Shown: piece by piece, positions 12,492 through 26,100 of the stretch
Layout: each line of letters opens with the position of its first letter
Position numbering within the stretch: the stretch's first letter is position 1
Made by a program: the position numbers and the translations under genes
Source: Xestospongia muta
Lineage: Eukaryota; Porifera; Demospongiae; Haplosclerida; Petrosiidae
Assembly: GCA_963693285.1 (NCBI GenBank)
Contig: OY848917.1
Coordinates: 27,839,745-27,903,744 of the forward strand
DNA: 64,000 bases
Direction: 5' to 3'
Notes under the pieces: generated by a model
Told to the model about the DNA's origin: nothing
What the model saw: the letters and a program-made list of their open reading frames with translations, nothing else
Database searches by the model: none

Positions 12492-12848
12492 CTTATATTC
12501 CAACACCTTAGATAACTAAAGGAAGATATTATCATGTGTGATATGACAGTCAGTCACTTATTACTGCTATAAGGAAAGTATTATTAGCTTCTACAGGTGT
12601 CAAATTTATTAAGAAGAACAGTTGCTAGATAACAAAGAAGTGTAAAGGTTATTAATAATATAATGGATAGAGCTCTTAAGTTTTGTCATGACCATACATT
12701 ATTCAATACTTTATATAAAAGTTGATAGTCGTGTCCAATATAGTAATTAAATAATTGAAGTCTATTCTATTAATTAACTGTTTGTTATAGCTCCTTTACA
12801 ATTGACAATTTATGTGTAGTTAACATTGGTAAAAGGTGTAATCTCAGA

Positions 12849-13245
12849 CTACACATTATGAAAAATCCAATAAAGAATATAGAGAATGGGAAATGTACTG
12901 TTAAAACTGCTGACATAATAATCACTGTAAGTAAGAGTAGAATATTGTAGTTGTGCATTCAGTTGAACAGTATATAATGGAATGGAACTTAACACAACAT
13001 TTGTCACATGGAACAATTGATAGCTATGAAATAAAAATCGTTCAGGAAAGGAAGAAGACAAAAACATAATAACCTGTTCCAACTATAGAGTTAAGAGTGG
13101 ATAATACCAGAATGGATCGGATAAGTTAAGTCTACGTGACATATAAGTAACCAAACCATCCACAATAGGAATGAAGTGAGCCTAAACATTTCCAATCATT
13201 ATGTTAACAAAAACATACTTGATACACTCCCAGACGGAGATATGA
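12849..13245 (-). pseudogene. Partial duplicate pseudogene of the PAQR gene
   Basis: Bases 12860-13045 match the C-terminal third of the PAQR gene (about 11580-11795), and 13046-13245 match its N-terminal part (about 12200-12410). The central 400 bp, including the middle helices, is missing; the join falls at the FPERF motif. Small indels break the N-terminal part. One short frame (12849-13082) still reads FHSYQLFHVTNVV. It lies upstream of its parent in the same orientation, so a tandem duplication followed by deletion is the simple history. Confidence 0.85.
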
Positions 13246-13249
13246 GGTG

Positions 13250-14080
13250 GTTTTATTAAACATAATTTCATAATAATATTTACTACAGAAGTCTGGTTCA
13301 CCCTTTAAGGAAAATAATATATTCAATATACATGTATATCATTCATAAACAGTATACATTATGCATAACTCACATGTGTTTGTGTTTTTATTGATGTGCA
13401 TACTACAAATCACAAGGCCGTCATCAAATGAGACAAAAAGAGAATAGCTAAGACCTGAAACTTGTGACTAAAAGTGACTTCGTTTAAAATTGTCAATACA
13501 CATTCAGATCAGATTTATATAAAAATGTTTAAACATTTTCATGAGATTTATTAGGATTGGAACATGCAGTTACAGGATTGCGTCAATATTATATGTATAT
13601 AATTGTACATTTGAATGAATGTATAGTTCAAGTCCATTGCTAAATGCTGGAACCCATCTGATATATCCCACCTTATCCTGTCAAAGAATCCGCCTAAACA
13701 TTTGCTCTCAGAATAGCTACTTGAAACTGGTGAAACTTTAGATACTCACCAAATTACCTTCCTTTGAAAAATGAGTGCTAAACTGTCTTCATTACAAAGT
13801 TATTTAGAATTTATGTTTTCTCCAACTGGTTTTGTATTGTATAATCTCTGAAGTTATTCATTTCACAGTACTCAAGCTATCTGGTCTGTTAACCTAAATC
13901 AACCCTTAATAAATTACCCACACAAATTTCTTCTTTTACAAACTCCCTCTGGAGCTCTTTGCTAAATAAAATTACCACAGCTTAAGCTATATATAACCAT
14001 TTTATAACTTGTTATATGTAGATATAATACTTGATAACTGTAATGATAACTCTGTATATACTGCCACTACTGTGGTGGAG
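13250..14080. other. Intergenic, no gene recognised
   Basis: AT-rich with frequent stops on both strands. No repeat or RNA gene was seen by eye. Confidence 0.4.
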
Positions 14081-14084
14081 AGCT

Positions 14085-14573
14085 AGGTGGGAAGGGGCTG
14101 GAGCCCCCATTTTTGAAAGTAGGGGGGCACTGTCCCTGACTGTTTGATTTTTGACTGTGTGATATACAAGCATGCATAATCAATTGCACTCCTCACTAAC
14201 AAACTGGGTGTAAAATAATAATTTGATTGATAAAACAATCAGCCAGCTGTGTGTGAATCAATGACATTCACGCATACTATCACATGTGATTTGAAGGCAG
14301 TTAGCTAAGTTAGAAAGTGACTGAGAGATACAATGGCAAAAAGGCAAAGACAACAAAAGTTTGCTTTCTATCTAGTTTGGCAAGAGGGCGAGATCTGAGG
14401 ACAATTAACAAATGATTTAGACTTAGCATCCATTGCAAAAGGATTCATTAATGCTACAGATGAACAGGTTATATATATAAATACTTTAATTTTTTTAAAT
14501 AAGATTTTAATTTACATCTATCTTATTCTTCACTAAGCACTTGGGCCCCCCTACTTTTCACTAGCTGTCTCCA
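14085..14573. mobile_element. MITE-like element, left part, interrupted by a second one
   Basis: Near 14111-14132 the sequence reads TTTTTGAAAGTAGGGGGGCA, and at 14543-14563 there is its near reverse complement (GCCCCCCTACTTTTCAC). These could be terminal inverted repeats of a short non-autonomous element. The outer ends (14085-14110, and CTGTCTCCACCCCTGCAC split around the insert) are imperfect. No transposase is encoded. The boundaries are uncertain. Confidence 0.45.
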
Positions 14574-15135
14574 CCAGGGCCTCCCACCTCAAAATTTGAT
14601 TTCCCCTTTGGGGAACTAAAATTTTTCCCTTCCCTAAATTCAAAATTAGTAACCCCTAGGCCCCCCCTTAAATTTTACAAGATTCCCTTGAATTTTCCCT
14701 AAAAAAAACAATACTTAGTCATTGTCAGAGTCAAAACTTTCATCATTTCTAAGTTGCACATTTGCACATGGAATTGTCAGGTTTAAATTCCACACAAGTG
14801 CAAGGCAAGCTTCGTTTAGTCAAAATTCAACTCAGCCATTGCTCCAAATAGACTCTACCAGTTGCCAATTCAATAGCTGAACTGAGTATGGAATGTACAT
14901 GTGCTTGTTGTACTAGCTGCTAATCAGTAAATTTTACATGTACGCAATCATGCATGTTTATCAAAAATAGATTTTAAACAGGCTATGAATTTATTATTAG
15001 TTATGAATATTATTAAAAGTGTATGAAAGTATAAAATCCTTAAATTCCTTATTTTTTAAAAATTCCTCCCCGGACCCTAAGTTAATCAATTATTCCCTAG
15101 TTTTAGGGAAATTTCCCTAACATTGGAGGCCCTGG
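14574..15135. mobile_element. MITE with 11-bp terminal inverted repeats
   Basis: The left end CCAGGGCCTCC (14574-14584) and right end GGAGGCCCTGG (15125-15135) are exact reverse complements 562 bp apart. CTCCA precedes the left end (14569-14573) and follows the right end (15136-15140), a likely 5-bp target duplication. Subterminal runs of TTTCCCT and AGGGAAA also mirror each other. No coding capacity is seen. It seems to sit inside the flanking MITE-like sequence. Confidence 0.6.
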
Positions 15136-15329
15136 CTCCACCCCTGCACTATAGTGGATTTATTTCAATAAAAAAACGGGTATTGACGGAAGTAAACGAA
15201 TTTTTTAGTAGCTATTAATTATTCATGAGCATAATTATCGCAGTAATATCAACAATAAGCCTCCTCCCCCTCAGACTCTTCTTCCTTGTATTGACCGACA
15301 TATCACTCTCTGTCACTCTCTCGGTTTCA

Positions 15330-15364
15330 CCAAAGACTGTACGTCGGATAGCGCCATCTTCCAG
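15330..15364 (+). other. Possible 5' UTR exon of the ankyrin-ROC-COR gene
   Basis: A GC-richer patch (ACGTCGGATAGCGCCATCTT) ends in CTTCCAG|GTTAGT, a good donor. The first acceptor before the coding exon is TTCTCATTAG at 17681-17690. GCGCCATCTT is the reverse complement of AAGATGGCGC, a motif often found at metazoan transcription starts. RNA data would be needed to prove it. Confidence 0.35.
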
Positions 15365-17690
15365 GTTAGTGACATAGTTACTATTGATAATATCTCATAC
15401 ATCGTGAATATGATACGCGTGTTTTGTGTTCATAGTTATAAGACATATTGTACAATTATATTAATAACAATATTCTGATCATAAAAGAGAGAATTTCTGA
15501 GCAATATACATTTAGATAGGTTTGTTAACCCTATTCCCAATCATACCTACTGAAAGTAATCTGGTAATAAGAACTGCAAGCCTAACCTGGACTAATCTAC
15601 TTTAGAATGAATATAAGTCATCATGAGATTACATCACTGAAATAGTCATTCACGTCTAAAAATATACCTTCTAAAAATAGTAACATACATGCCACATACT
15701 AGTTACAGTTACTTGTGGAAGCAAAACCAGTAAAGCAGGGAAATTCCCTTTCATTTGCCAGTATTATAGTGTTTGCTATGTCTAATTGAGTGCCCATGTA
15801 GGTGTTCGTTATATGAAATGTAATATCACTGTTCATTATGTTCTTAATGAAATAATGGTCATGTACTATTCACGTATGGTCTATGTGACCTCTTGTATTT
15901 GGAGTAAGGCAAACCTTTAATTGAATAATCACATTTATTAAAAATTACTTTCCCATAGTGGGTTTCTTACTTCACATCTAAATACCTTTGTTATCAAGTG
16001 GTTGTTGCTAATGAACAAGAAGAGTCTAACATAAGTCACGCCAGATCTTTTAGTTACAGTCAGCAAAAGGGAGGGAAACCGTACAAATACCAGTGTTAAC
16101 CAATAATCATATTTTCGATACACGTTGGCTGTGTTTGAAGATTAGAAGACTTTAAGACTTTATTATCCATGTTTACTTATTTCATTAGTTAAGTGAACTG
16201 ACTTACTAAATAACCTTAGTACAAGCTAAGCTAACATGATGTAATATAGAAAGGTTGTTTGCATTAAGTGGCTTCACAAACGTGTAATTTGTGGTGAACT
16301 GAAATGTTTTGTTAGTTTGAGGCTTGATTCAAATTTGTGTCTTTCCATTACCTACTGTCCATAACTTTTGATTTCTTATGAATGTAATCATACAATTACT
16401 ATAATAGTAATTGTAATAGTAATAATAATATGTAATTATTACTATGTTTAGAGTTTAGCAATGCTTAGTGTCTAGGAAATAATGATGATATAATCATTAT
16501 TAACTATAATAATAGTTATATAAAGAAGCTTCCATACTTTTAATTGTAACATTGCCTATTAATGATATGAAAAGTGTCTACAATAATTATATCAATACTT
16601 CTCATAAACAGTTAATGTTGTATTAATCATATAGTATATGCTTTTATGTGTATTACATAAACATTCAATGATTTCCCTAACTTATTGTTCTTAGTTTATT
16701 TAAGTTAATACTATAGTACTCACTGTTTACATAGTTAGATACACTATATAGCCTAAATAATAGGATATCTATTGTCCAAAGGGGTTGACCTTTGATCCCA
16801 CATAACTCTAGTCATATCAAACTACCAACTGGTGTACTGCTAATAATAAACAAGCTGTTGACCTTGGTTTCTTGATTTATCCTAATAGTATAAACTATAG
16901 TTTATACTATTAGGCCTTAACTGGAATTTAAATTTACACTATACATATGTTAGTAAGTTTTGTTCAACCACTTTCAGTTTCATATTTCACTGAATGAATT
17001 AGGCCATTTAGAGTATTAAGCTTTTGATATATAGTTTATTCAAATAGTTAGTTGCACATTATTTCAGTCATGTGATGAATTATATTTATAATAAAAGTTC
17101 CTTCTATTATCTCATGTTCACCAAGCCTTATTTTATATGTGTCATTTCAATCTATAGAGGTTCTATTAGCTAACATTACATTGCATCTTATGACACATAC
17201 CATATACGTAAAGATATGAAAGTAGAGATATCTATATGTAATGTATTGATGTATATATGAAGTGTGTAGTACATGATCTAATATGTGATAGGACATTTGA
17301 AGTATTCCACTATTACCTTTAGTAAAAATACATCACAAGCCTTGTTGCCTTCATAGATTATTAACGTATGTCATGTGTTTTTTTCTAATACCATAACTAA
17401 TTAATTATGGTCAGACAACAGCACTAGTTGTAGAGGATATTGAACCTATGAAATAGCTTTTTAAAAGTTGTTGTTAGACTCAAAACTCTTACAATGAATG
17501 TTTGCCCTTCATTAGGACATTGACATTGGTTTTTAATCTCAATTTGTACCACTATACCCACTCTTACTTCTGTTTATAAGCATTGAACAGTCGTTTCAAC
17601 CTAAAATTAATTTTTTTATCAAACAATAATTGTCTATTTACTGCTATCTTCAAAATACTTTTATTTATCAACCTCTCTTTTTCTCATTAG
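15365..17690. other. Probable first intron of the ankyrin-ROC-COR gene
   Basis: AT-rich with no coding frame I can support. It contains AT microsatellite-like runs at about 16385-16430 and a 34-bp perfect palindrome at 16881-16914. Confidence 0.4.
16881..16914. repeat. Perfect 34-bp palindrome
   Basis: CCTAATAGTATAAACTA is followed at once by its exact reverse complement, with no loop. It could extrude as a cruciform or be a dimer-binding site; nothing supports a specific role. Confidence 0.8.
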
Positions 17691-17706
17691 ATCATCCTTT
17701 CTCTGA

Positions 17707-20700
17707 ATGGTTTCTAAACTAGAGTACGTATTAGGTCGCATTCAATCTCGTGCAACAGCTACGAAATCCCCAGTAGTAACCGAATATGACATCATAGATG
17801 TTTTCAAAAATGACACAGAAGAAAGCGGACTACTTGCTTTAACCTATAAAGCAGATGCTGACAAAGTAAGGACTTCACATAGTTCTTGCTTGCTTCATTT
17901 AGCTGCTAGTCGTGGCTGGGTTAGAGTTTGTGATACGTTAATATCATTAAACAACGACTTAATTTCATGCGAAGATGATAATGGATGCACACCACTTCAT
18001 CATGCTGTTATACAACACCAGTTGAAGGTGATTGATTTGCTCATTGATAAGTTCAACGCTAACATGTTAGCTATAGACAGAGATGGTAACACACCTCTCC
18101 ATCACGCCTGCTGGTATGGCCATCAAGCTGTTGTCGAATACATCTTTGCCAAAGGCATAACAGATGTCACATGTCGTAATATTAAAGGAAATACACCATT
18201 TCATCTTGCCTGTATGTTTCTTTATATGGTAAAGTTCCTTTTGACCAATTTAAAAATAGATTTTCAAATACGAAATGATCTCGGACACAATGCTGTACAG
18301 GTAGCCTGTTTGCAAGGACGTTGGGAAGTGGTGCTCTATCTAATTCGTGAGCATGGTTGTGATCCTACCGGTAGGGATCACTATGGCAACACACTAATAC
18401 ATGAATTAATCAGACGAGGAGACATGGATACTTTGAAATATGTTGTTTCTTGTAATGCAATCAGTTTGTCGTGTCAAAATAGCTTCGGTGACACACCTCT
18501 CCACATAGCTTGTGAATACTCTAGAAATAACATTGTCAGTTTCCTTATTGATCAAGATGAAGTAGATCCGTCAAGTATTAACAAACAGAATTTTACTCCA
18601 TTACAATTGGCTTGTCATCACAGTTGTTGGGAAACTGCTTTGAGTCTTGTCCTTCGAAAAAACTGTAAACCTATTGGTATAGATAATGATGGTAACACAT
18701 TGTTGCATGGTGCATGCATTGCTACCAATTTTGAAGCTGTTAAACATATCGTATCAACAGAACTAGTGAAACCAATGTGTAAGAATAAAATTGGTGACAC
18801 TCCTCTACACATTGCTTGTTGCCAAGGTAGCCTTGACATTGTTAAGTATTTCTTTTCCTTAGATGGCTATGATGCTGAGTGTCGTAACAATACAGATGAT
18901 ACTCCTCTTCATTATGCTAGCCAAGCAGGACACGCAGATATCGTTGAGTATCTTTTAGTCGCTAAGAAAGTGAATTCATCTTGTGCTAATTCAATTGGAA
19001 ACACACCTCTTCATGTAGCCTGTGGATCAGGCCATACCAACGTTGCCAAAGTTTTTGCATCAACAGACCAGATCAAGAAAATGTTGGAAATGAAAAACAC
19101 GCAGGGAAAAACACCACCAGAACTTGCTTTACAGTTTCAAAAGTGGAACACAGCCATTTATATGGGTACACTCTCCGAAGAGTTTGTCTCAAAAATAGAA
19201 CACCACTTACACTTGTTTTGTTTTGAAGGATACTTTGAATTAGTGTTACAAGCAGTATTAACATTACCATCACTTAATGTCGATTGCCGTGATAGGTTTA
19301 ACAATACTCCTCTCCATCATGCCTGTAAGTCTGGTAAAATTGATGTCATTAATTGTCTCTTGACAGATGGGAAAGCTGATCCAACTTGTACAAATGATCT
19401 ACAAAATGCTCCTATACATACTGCTGCCTTAGAAGGTCACATCGAAGCTTTAAAGTGCCTGATGTCAACAAGCAATGTCGATCCTAATGTAGCAAATAAA
19501 AATGAGGACACTGTCTTGCATATGGCATGTAGCCGTGGTCATTATCTTGTCGTAAAGTTTCTTCTTAAAAGTGGGCGTTTAGATCCTTTCAAAACAAACA
19601 AAGATGGCAAAAAGCCAGTCGACTTGGTCAAACCAGAGTTCAAAAAAGCCAATGAAATAATTCAATTATTTACCACCTTAAAAGAAAACCAGAAACAATG
19701 TCCAACGCAGAGTTTTGCTAAAGTGTTTATTTGTGGTGACTCTATGTCAGGTAAAAGTTCTTTGGCTAAAGTTGTCTATGATAGGCTGTCCAGACGAAGA
19801 TTCTCAAAGGGAATGAGGAAACACATTACTGGTGTAAAGCTTCAAACCCTTGGCATTGTACCTTATGATATTAAGAATCCAGATGTGGTTAATATCACTC
19901 TTTACGATTTATCTGGTCACCCTAATTACCACAGTAGCCATGTTGCTTTTGTAAAAAGTCTAAATCAGAGTTCTCCTGGTGTCTTTGTGCTTGTTGTTGA
20001 TACTACACTACCTGACATTGAGATTCGAAAGCAGTTATTGTATTGGCATAGCATCATCATTTCTACTTGTAGCCCAGCCAGTAAAAAGTCAAAAATTATT
20101 GTTGTTGCTAGTCATGTTGACAGACTAGATAAAAAGCTAGTAGCAGTGAAGAAGCAGTTAGTGGAAGATACCATGGCAGAGGTTGATAACGGTTCTATGT
20201 CCAATTTTGTTGGCTGTGTTGGTCTCAATTGTAGCAAAATTCAAAGCAAGCGTCTGCCACCGTTTTTCGAAATACTTTCAGAGAGTTGTAAAGTATTAGA
20301 AAGCAACAATGATAGCAACGTTTATTGTCATTTATTATATAACTTTTTAGTCAAGAGCCTCAACGAAAATGTTATCACGTTAGTGAATTTGTTATATCGC
20401 ATTTCATCAGATGAAAGCTGTCTTCTCCCCTCTCAGTCAAATGAATTAGAACGTTTGCTTGTTATTCTTCAAGACAAAGGACTAATCATTTTAACAAAGC
20501 CGAACCACTTTTGTGCTTCAAAATGGATAATCATTGATCGTGAAAATATTCTTACCAATGTCGTTGGTCGCCTCTTCTTTCCAACAGAACTTGATCCTAG
20601 TAAATCAATTACCAGCTTGATGACAGGTATTGTTTCTGACAAGACACTGCAAGATACATTTCCAGATTTACCCATTCATACCTTAGTTGGACTACTACAA

Positions 20701-22670
20701 GGTCTGCAATTATGCTACGAAGTGAACTCCAAAATACTTGCTGAAGTCCCTAATAATTTAACACCAGCAGACACCCTGACAAGATTACCCAGGATGTTTT
20801 TCTTTCCTCAGCTCGTCATGTTAGAGGAACCATCTATTGACCCTTGCTCTCCTAGTCTAGGTTGGGTTGTTTTCCCCCTTATAGATCATCACTTTAGAAC
20901 ACCTTACCTCATGCATATAATGATGCTTCGTTTGTTGCGTACCTATTGCCTCCTTGATGTTGATGACTCAGCAAGCAATGACAATGCTGTCTGTTGTTTT
21001 GATGTATGGAAAACAGGTTTTAAATGGGTCACACATTATGGTATTGAAGTGACAGTGAAGTGTAACCCAGAGAAAGCTTGCATTGTTGCAGTTGTTTCGT
21101 ATAACGATGAAGCACGCTTGGAACATTTGAAACTACGAAGCTCGTTACTAAAGTTAATATTAACCATTATTAAAGAGATTTTCCCAACTATCAACATAAA
21201 GGAACGTATTGTCCCTGGATCTCAAGTGCATAACCTACTCAGAGGCAACTTAAAAGACTTGACTTTATATAGTATTGAAGATATCGGTCGAGCTGGTCTA
21301 ATGAATGAAAAGACTGTTGTTAGTATCGACAAAGTACCTGTTGATATCTCATCTCTTGTTTATGATGACCCCTTCCTTCATCTTACAATAGCTCACTGCC
21401 AACATCTCTTTGACGAAGCTCTCTCTTCACAACCAGTTCCAGACTCTTTCCTTGAAGAAGTGAAGTCTCAGTGCAATTTACCTATAGATTCAAATGATCT
21501 CGAGAACCCTTTTAGTTATCGATTATTAAGAGATCATCTGTATAAATACAGCATCTTAGGAAGACCAGGAGTCACACCCTTGGTAAGTATATACCTTATA
21601 TAGTCATGTGTCCATGCACATGTATAATAATGCATGTACATGTATATTGTGTATAGGGTTAAATTTTATATCATTCAACATTTTAACTTTTCTGTTTTTC
21701 TTCACTCAAGGAACTAGCAAATCTTCACTTGGTTGGTAGTGACAACCCTATACATAGTGATTCACAATATGGTCAGTCATTACCTAAAAATAATTTTTGA
21801 TTATATTCTAAGTAATACACCAGCTTTTGCTGTAGTTGTAAGATCCATACTACATGTTGTGATCATGATGATGATAGAGAAATATATATCTAAGCCAATT
21901 AGTTATGGCTTCATAATAAGAGCATTATTGGGCTTCTGAGCTAATACATAATCAAACACAGAACTAAAATTACATTGCAATGGCCAGTGCTGTCCAAGAA
22001 AGCATAGACATTTAAGTTGAAATTAAACGGCATATTATCTGTTCAAAATTAAGCCTAAATAGGCCACAATTCATCCAAACCTACCCATACATTTCTTGTG
22101 CAATTTCCTTTTGCAACACTTTAATAGTAGATATCTCCTCACCTTTGTCTTAGAGTTAATGCTAGTTATCAAAACGTGAGCCTGTTAAAACTTCAATACA
22201 AACAAATTCTGTCCTAATTTTCTATGTGTGTTTTATCTGAAAAGTGTCAAATCATAGAATTAATTTTACACGGACAGTATATAGGTCACTAACTGTAGAT
22301 ACACTCAATAGCTTAGCAATATAGTCCCCTTTGTGCTGAGTCATCGCAAGAGATGCTTGATGTAATTATAGGGCCTGTTATTCTTTACACAAATTGTTAA
22401 ATTCATTTTTATCTTTATTCTTACACAGATGATTCTAATTGTTCTACATTGCTAAATTCTTTAAAAGACATAGAAAACTGGGAAGCACTTGGTCGTAATC
22501 TTGGGGTGCCTGATAATTACATACAAGGACTTGTAGTACTTAATCCTACTGTTGAGGAAGCAATGAAGGGTATTTTGACAGTATGGATCAGTCAGGGTAA
22601 AGCAAGTCGAATGGTTTTAATTGATGCTTTAATTAAAATTGGTGAAAACGATGTAGTAAATTCATTATAA
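17707..22670 (+). CDS. Ankyrin-ROC-COR-death domain protein (Roco family)
   Basis: Coding exons are 17707-21582 (phase 0, donor ttg|gtaagt), 21711-21771 (acceptor ctcaag, donor atg|gtcagt, phase 1) and 22429-22670 (acceptor cacag, stop TAA), giving 1392 residues. About residues 55-660 are ankyrin repeats with the usual TPLHxAC spacing (DDTPLHYASQAGHADIV). At 677-684 is a P-loop, GDSMSGKS, with the switch region DLSGHPNYH and the guanine-specificity-like segment ASHVDR, so this is a ROC GTPase domain. It is followed by a COR-like region to about 1190. Residues 1319-1391 (WEALGRNLGVPDNYI) form a death domain. The order matches the C-terminal part of DAPK1 (ankyrin-ROC-COR-death) without the kinase. 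The start ATG is the first after the acceptor at 17690. It likely acts in cytosolic death or immune signalling. Confidence 0.9.
21772..22428. other. Intron 2 of the ankyrin-ROC-COR-death gene
   Basis: 657 bp, GT-AG, phase 1 (G|AT). No feature is seen inside it. Together with the 128-bp intron 21583-21710 it separates the death domain from the GTPase exon, a layout that makes an alternative form without the death domain conceivable. Confidence 0.6.
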
Positions 22671-23002
22671 ATACGTTTTTTTAGTGATATGTATTCCTTA
22701 TATCATTTTAATCAATTTATTATTCATATACCTTATTATTAGTTTTATAATGTATTTTGTTTTTTAACAAGTTTATTGTATTGTACCAATTTGTAGTCAT
22801 TATGATTTATATTTGCTTTTAACTGTAGTGTATATCAATAATCTTTAATTGGTGTAAATTTAAGGATGTAATGTGTAGCTTTCATTAATTATATTTTATT
22901 TAGTATGTGTGCTAACATCAATTTTAGCATCAGCAATCAAAGATACAAACATCTTGTGTCAAAAATATTAATTTGCCAAAACAAGAAAACACTTGAAATA
23001 CC

Positions 23003-23106
23003 AGTTTATACATAGTATATTATACACAGTTTATACATAGTATATTATACATAGTTTATACATAGTATATTAAACATAGTTTATACATAGTTTATACATA
23101 GTATAG
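23003..23106. repeat. 25-bp tandem repeat between convergent genes
   Basis: The unit AGTTTATACATAGTATATTA plus five bases is repeated about four times, with one copy shortened to 11 bp. It lies between the 3' ends of the ankyrin-ROC-COR-death gene and NLR-kinase gene A. Confidence 0.85.
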
Positions 23107-23152
23107 TACAAAAAGAGGGTATACAAAAAACAACCATATGTATTGTGATGAC

Positions 23153-26100
23153 TCAATACTGAAATCCCCTGAGATAATCATGATTTAGTAATTCATTAGC
23201 AGTGGGTCTTTTATCTGAATCAATAGCGAGACATTTCTCAACGAAATCAATCAATGATGTTCCAACAAAAGCTCTTCTTAATCTGACAATCTAAAGTTAA
23301 AGAAAATCATGAATTAGCATGACATTAAAACTTTCGGTACTTAAATGTCTGTCACACTCAGTAATGAGAGTCAAAAGATACGGGGCAATATATTGGAAAT
23401 TTGACAACAGGATAAAAAGAGGTCTGGGTTATTAAGTTATAATTTTATTGTATATAGGCAAATAAAAACATTTCTTTATGAAACTGAAATCATGGTACAA
23501 AAAATATATGCTACAAAGTACAAAGCCATATCCTAAAATCTATTTGCATTCACTTTGCACTTTGATATTGCGTGTGGGAGAGGATAGCGAAGGAAATATG
23601 TATTTGCATATGCTAATTATATTATTAAGCTCATTGAAAGGTGTGTCTTGTAAATTGTAAATTTGTGATCTTTCAGCTGTTATTTTTAAAGCAATTCAAA
23701 GCATGTTTTATTTTGTGCTGGTAGCTACTAATAATCACTATAAGAGTACCAGTAAAATATATTAAAAGTTTAAATAGTTTTAGTGCATACATAAATAATT
23801 TCACAAATCGTAACATATTAATAGATGTAGCCAGTATATGTTTAGGAATGAGTACAAACGAGGGATTAATATCTCAAATTCCATCCACCTCTGATGAACC
23901 ACTTAATAAATTTGGATAACATCACAATCAAAATATAGTGTATACAATAATTTAAAATACTTATATCAATCGCAAAATAACTTTTCTATTTATTAAAATG
24001 TATTTGTAACAGCCTTTTTCTTCTTTAAATAATGAACAGTTTGTTTTTTACAATGTGTATATTTGACTGTGTTAATTAATCAATGCCATTCTGTATACTT
24101 TGTTATGGGTAATATAGCTCATTTTTATATTATGGACCTAATAACTATTAAAATATACCATCAGAACCGCCTTGGTGTCGGTATTCCAATGAACATTAAA
24201 ATATTGAAATTGGTTGAGTAATTAGAAAATATTTTCAATTTTTTCAGACTGAAGAGTGAACTCAAATGGACTTTAGTAGTATATCCTTCTATCCCTCCCT
24301 CCCTCCATCCATTCAGTCATCCATTCTCCATCCATTCATTCCATCCTCGTGGACATACTGGTAATATTTTGTGGATATCAGATTCTACAACACATGGTTC
24401 AGATCGTCTGTAAGTAGTTATTCCATGTTTCTCTAGAATAGCTTGTTTTCGTTGAACTAATTGTTGAGTTTTAATAGATTGTTTGGCTGAGAGCAGTAAT
24501 GTTCCAACCTGTATAGAATTGATAATATAACATTGCTACATTTTCATATTGTAATTCGAATTACAAAATAAATAAATATTACAATAACTATATAGGTAAG
24601 TTGTGTAGCAGATGACAAAATTTTAACACTTTCTTGAAATTAGGTTTGGGGTTCTTTCGTATTAATTTAATCCACACATTAAGATAAGGTGAAAAACTAA
24701 AATGCAATGATTTTGCCATGTATAGCTACAGCTATTGCTAGAACTTGTACTATATGTGTGGTGTATTGTTTAATTGTTTTGTGAATTATAGGCATGTAAA
24801 TTGTTCATAAAGTGTTAATCTATTATAAATTCTATAAGAGTAAATTCTGAGTCATGGCTTTAACCTTTAACTACCACGACATTTTTTAATGTTATGTAAC
24901 AGTTAACAATATTGAAAATGTAGCCGAGATAAGAAAGCTATATGGTACATCATTTGAGTAACTGAGTTTGATTATAAAGACTTTTATTGTTCATATATTA
25001 TACTGGAGACCTAATAGAAAAGCAAGAATCACTATGAAAAGATAAGAATCTCTGTTAATAATGTATGACAGTTTTTTATAATCATTCAGTGTACAGTTGG
25101 CACCTGATTGAAGGCATTTATGTATATATAGCAAAAGCGCAGGCTCAAATACTACTGTAACAAACAATTTTATGACAAACTGATGTACAATAAATTATAT
25201 ACAGACATTTGTTGCTAAGCACAGATGAAGACAATATATACTAGAGAAGGATAGAACGTTGACTTGTCATACAAATGGCATAGTAGTATTTGTAGTAATG
25301 AAGAGAAGGACAAGACATTATTTGTAAAAACAAGCTGAATAACAAGATTATCCAATTATTAAAGATCAAAGATTCAATGTGAAAGTGAAGAGTAGATCCT
25401 TATCCTTGCATAGTTTAAAATATAAGACGTTTCGTCCATGACTTAAAACCTTGATGAGATCATGATGTGCTCTCTCTATAATCTCTAGGCTAAATTTCTA
25501 TAAAACGAAGAAACGTTACACTACTCCCCATTCTGCTGATTCTGGGATGACTTCACTCAACAAATTCACTGAGGTTATCTAGTGATATAAACTTAGAACT
25601 GGAAAGATTTCCAATTATTGAGTGCATTAATTAAAGTCGAGGTGATAAGTCAAAAAATTAGGTCTTCTACAAATGTATCCTGACATGAGGTTACTAGACT
25701 AGATTTTCAACAAATGAATTGTGTGAGTCTTTTTGATCCAGCACTCTGTGACAGCGAGTAAACTTAATAGTTGATAATGTGAAAATGTAGAGATGAGGCC
25801 ATTTGATTAAAAAAAAAGTTTGTAACATGAAGAAATCTTTAAAAATTTACAAAGTGAAGGAGTCAAACTGACCAATAGAAGATTAAAGTGATTAATTTAG
25901 CATTGCACTTCACCAAGAAATACCAAGGAACTTGCACTGGCCAAAACGTGACATTTAGACTCATTTGAAAGAGTGAGTGTTTCCAATTTTGTATGTCTGA
26001 GTCCATTCACATAGACTTCTTAAAGATAAAAAAAACATTCTAATATCCACTAAACTAAATATCAACTCCCAGCATTTAATGTAAAAGACACTATGGCTCA

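Noticed and set aside
18618..18839. Antisense frames inside the ankyrin exon
   Set aside because: They are shadows of repeated TPLHxAC codons on the other strand.
23003..23106. Repeat array as a CRISPR
   Set aside because: Units are head to tail with no spacers, and the window is clearly animal DNA with spliceosomal introns.
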